Positions 21,594-22,968 of a stretch of 22,968 nucleotides of DNA are shown in pieces (the stretch's first letter is position 1; every line of letters starts with the position of its first letter). The position numbers were made by a program, and so were the translations under genes. Below the pieces are notes generated by a model. That model ran no database searches. It worked only from the letters and a program-made list of their open reading frames with translations, and had not been told where the DNA came from. The DNA is taken from contig CAKUGF010000025.1 of the NCBI GenBank assembly GCA_934654585.1, positions 1 through 22,968 on the forward strand, written 5' to 3'. The stretch comes from an uncultured Collinsella sp. (GTDB lineage Bacteria > Actinomycetota > Coriobacteriia > Coriobacteriales > Coriobacteriaceae).

Positions 21594-22799
21594 CTACTTG
21601 ACCTCGATGAGCTCGTACTCGCTCGTGCCCAGGCCAATCTTCTCGGCGTGCGCGATGCACGCGCGCCAGTCGGTGTCGGGATGCGTGATGCAGAAGGGGT
21701 CGCGCGCCTGCTCGCCCTCCAGATGCTCGTGGTTGTGCTCCATCTTGGCGGCGCTGTCGGTGAGCTCGGTGTTGGGCAGCGGCTCGGATGCCATGACGGC
21801 GTCGGCGCAGGCCTGGTCGATGGCAACCGGATCGAAGCTCGCGAACATACCGATATCGTTGACGATAGGCGTGTCGTTCTCGGGATGGCAATCGCAGTTG
21901 GGGCTGATATCCATGGCCAGCGAGATGTGGAAGCTCGGACGACCGTCGACGATGGCCTTGGTGTACTCGGCAATCTTGTAGTTGAGCACGTCGGCCGCGG
22001 CGTCATAGTCAGGCTTGATGCAGTCCTGGTTGCACGCCGCAATGCAGCGTCCGCAGCCCACGCAGCGATCGTGGTCGATGGCGGCGACGTGAACCGTGCG
22101 GGTGCTACCGTTGGCAAGCTCGCGCTCACGCGTGTCGTCAAACGAGATGGCGTTGTGCGCGCAGATGCGCTCGCAGGCACGGCAGCCCACGCAGTTGGCG
22201 GTATCGACGCTCGGCTTGCCAGCGGCATGCTGCTCCATCTTGCCGGCGCGGCTGCCGCCGCCCATACCCAGGTTCTTCATGGCGCCGCCAAAACCGGCCT
22301 GCTCATGGCCCTTAAAGTGGGTAAGGCTAATCACGATGTCGGCGTCCATGAGCGCCTGGCCGATCTTGGCCTCGTGCACGTATTCGCCGCCCTCGACCGG
22401 GACGAGCGCCTCGTCGGTGCCCTTGAGGCCGTCGGCGATGATGATCTGACAACCCGTGGAATACGGGGTAAAGCCGTTCTGGTATGCGGTGTCGATGTGC
22501 TCGAGCGCGTTTTTGCGGCTACCGACGTAGAGCGTGTTGCAGTCGGTGAGGAAGGGCTTGCCGCCCAGCTCCTTGACGACATCCGCGACGGCGCGGGCGT
22601 AGTTGGGACGCAAAAAGCTCAGATTGCCCAGCTCGCCAAAGTGAATCTTGATGGCGACGAACTTGTTCTCAAAGTCGATCTGCTCGATGCCGGCGCGGCG
22701 GATGAGACGCTTGAGCTTGTCGAGCTGGCTCTCGCGAGCATGTGTGCGCAGGTTCGTAAAGTACACCTTGGCGGGTGCGGCGGGTGCAGTTGCGGTCAT
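21594..22799 (-). CDS. DUF362 protein with two 4Fe-4S clusters
   Basis: 401 residues; the ATG follows GAGGGGAT. The N-terminal DUF362 domain (about 10-195) includes KIHFGELGN, DCNTLYVGSRKNA, and THFKGHEQAGFGGAMKNLGM with glycines after it. A ferredoxin insert carries two CxxCxxCxxxC sites: Cys203-206-209-213 and Cys246-249-252-256. The C-terminal part resumes DUF362. Such proteins are cytoplasmic electron carriers or oxidoreductases of strict anaerobes, with unknown partner and substrate. It stands alone behind a MerR-type promoter, which suggests control by stress, metal or a small ligand. Confidence 0.92.
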   Translation of the reverse strand: MTATAPAAPAKVYFTNLRTHARESQLDKLKRLIRRAGIEQIDFENKFVAIKIHFGELGNLSFLRPNYARAVADVVKELGGKPFLTDCNTLYVGSRKNALEHIDTAYQNGFTPYSTGCQIIIADGLKGTDEALVPVEGGEYVHEAKIGQALMDADIVISLTHFKGHEQAGFGGAMKNLGMGGGSRAGKMEQHAAGKPSVDTANCVGCRACERICAHNAISFDDTRERELANGSTRTVHVAAIDHDRCVGCGRCIAACNQDCIKPDYDAAADVLNYKIAEYTKAIVDGRPSFHISLAMDISPNCDCHPENDTPIVNDIGMFASFDPVAIDQACADAVMASEPLPNTELTDSAAKMEHNHEHLEGEQARDPFCITHPDTDWRACIAHAEKIGLGTSEYELIEVK

Positions 22800-22841
22800 A
22801 GATCTATCCCCTCGGTCTATATGGCGTTACAGACATAGGAG

Positions 22842-22872
22842 ATGGTACCCATTGGAGTAGGGTCAAAGTCAA
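22842..22872 (-). promoter_or_regulatory. MerR-type promoter of the DUF362 gene
   Basis: On the minus strand TTGACT (22867-22872) and TACCAT (22842-22847) are 19 bp apart, the over-long spacing that MerR-family activators correct. The spacer holds the expected dyad ACCC-9 bp-GGGT (22847-22850, 22860-22863). The predicted start is about 35 bases above the ATG. Confidence 0.6.
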
Positions 22873-22931
22873 GCGCGGCGACGGGAGCACCTAGTCGTTG
22901 GGTGTTCCTATAGTTTTGTCAACCGCCGGGG

Positions 22932-22968
22932 CTACTCCCGGTAGGGCACCCGGTCGCGCATCACGGCG
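22932..22968 (-). CDS. C-terminal end of an unidentified gene (partial)
   Basis: Eleven codons and a TAG on the minus strand (AVMRDRVPYRE), all ending in G or C as in neighbouring genes; the two other frames lack this bias or use rare codons. It enters from the right edge and would lie upstream of the DUF362 gene. It could be the end of a regulator, but this is too short to identify. Confidence 0.45.
   Translation of the reverse strand, partial: AVMRDRVPYRE

Noticed and set aside
22891..22968. Alternative minus-strand frame ending at 22891
   Set aside because: It uses many rare codons (CTA, ATA, GGA, GTA) unlike neighbouring genes; the frame ending at 22932 has uniform G/C third positions.

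Overview
The window looks like chromosomal DNA from a high-GC, anaerobic gut actinobacterium of the class Coriobacteriia, most probably Collinsella or a close relative. This is inferred from overall GC-rich codon use, the gene complement (LuxS, an Nramp/MgtE-like pair, a DUF362 ferredoxin, a 7TM sensor next to a NarL-type kinase) and abundant short palindromic repeats between genes. No ribosomal RNA, tRNA, CRISPR array or phage structural gene was seen. All recognised genes lie on the minus strand except three plus-strand genes: an AAA ATPase, an OatA-like acyltransferase and an alpha/beta hydrolase.

Layout. 1-3262 holds a two-gene sensory operon: a 7TM sensor with a degenerate kinase end, then a NarL-type histidine kinase that runs off the left edge. 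3384-5010 is an islet: a purine-rich leader and an AAA ATPase gene between two nearly identical direct repeats of about 184 bp. The left repeat is followed by a broken 3' end of a gene like the DUF4867-type gene at 5011-5655. Then come luxS with its own promoter and terminator, and a nucleoside hydrolase/ribokinase operon (6382-8349) for nucleoside and ribose salvage. The divergent 8536-10752 gene is a membrane acyltransferase fused to an SGNH domain.

10791-13906 is a probable divalent-metal operon: a large PRC/MgtE_N/CBS protein with a degenerate MgtE membrane domain, followed 8 bp later by an Nramp-related transporter whose metal-site motifs (DAGG, APW) suggest magnesium rather than manganese or iron. 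It is preceded by a leader of about 200 nt that can form two mutually exclusive structures, a candidate unassigned riboswitch. A 192-bp terminal-inverted-repeat element (14198-14389) separates it from a membrane-anchored NodB-fold protein whose metal triad is altered (14387-15793).

15866-17010 encodes a PRC-barrel protein and a YtxH-like membrane protein. 17146-19395 encodes a CorC/CNNM-type CBS transporter and a stand-alone protein resembling the N-terminal domain of cyanophycin synthetase with an HxxEH motif. A TrhA/hemolysin-III membrane protein and a divergent membrane-anchored alpha/beta hydrolase follow. A 120-bp inverted repeat element, a terminator and a DUF362 ferredoxin behind a MerR-type promoter close the window, with the last codons of another gene at the right edge.

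The most promising items are the switch-like leader RNA over the Nramp/MgtE-like operon, the orphan CphA-N-like putative metallopeptidase, the E/N/D-triad NodB protein, and the repeat-flanked ATPase islet.
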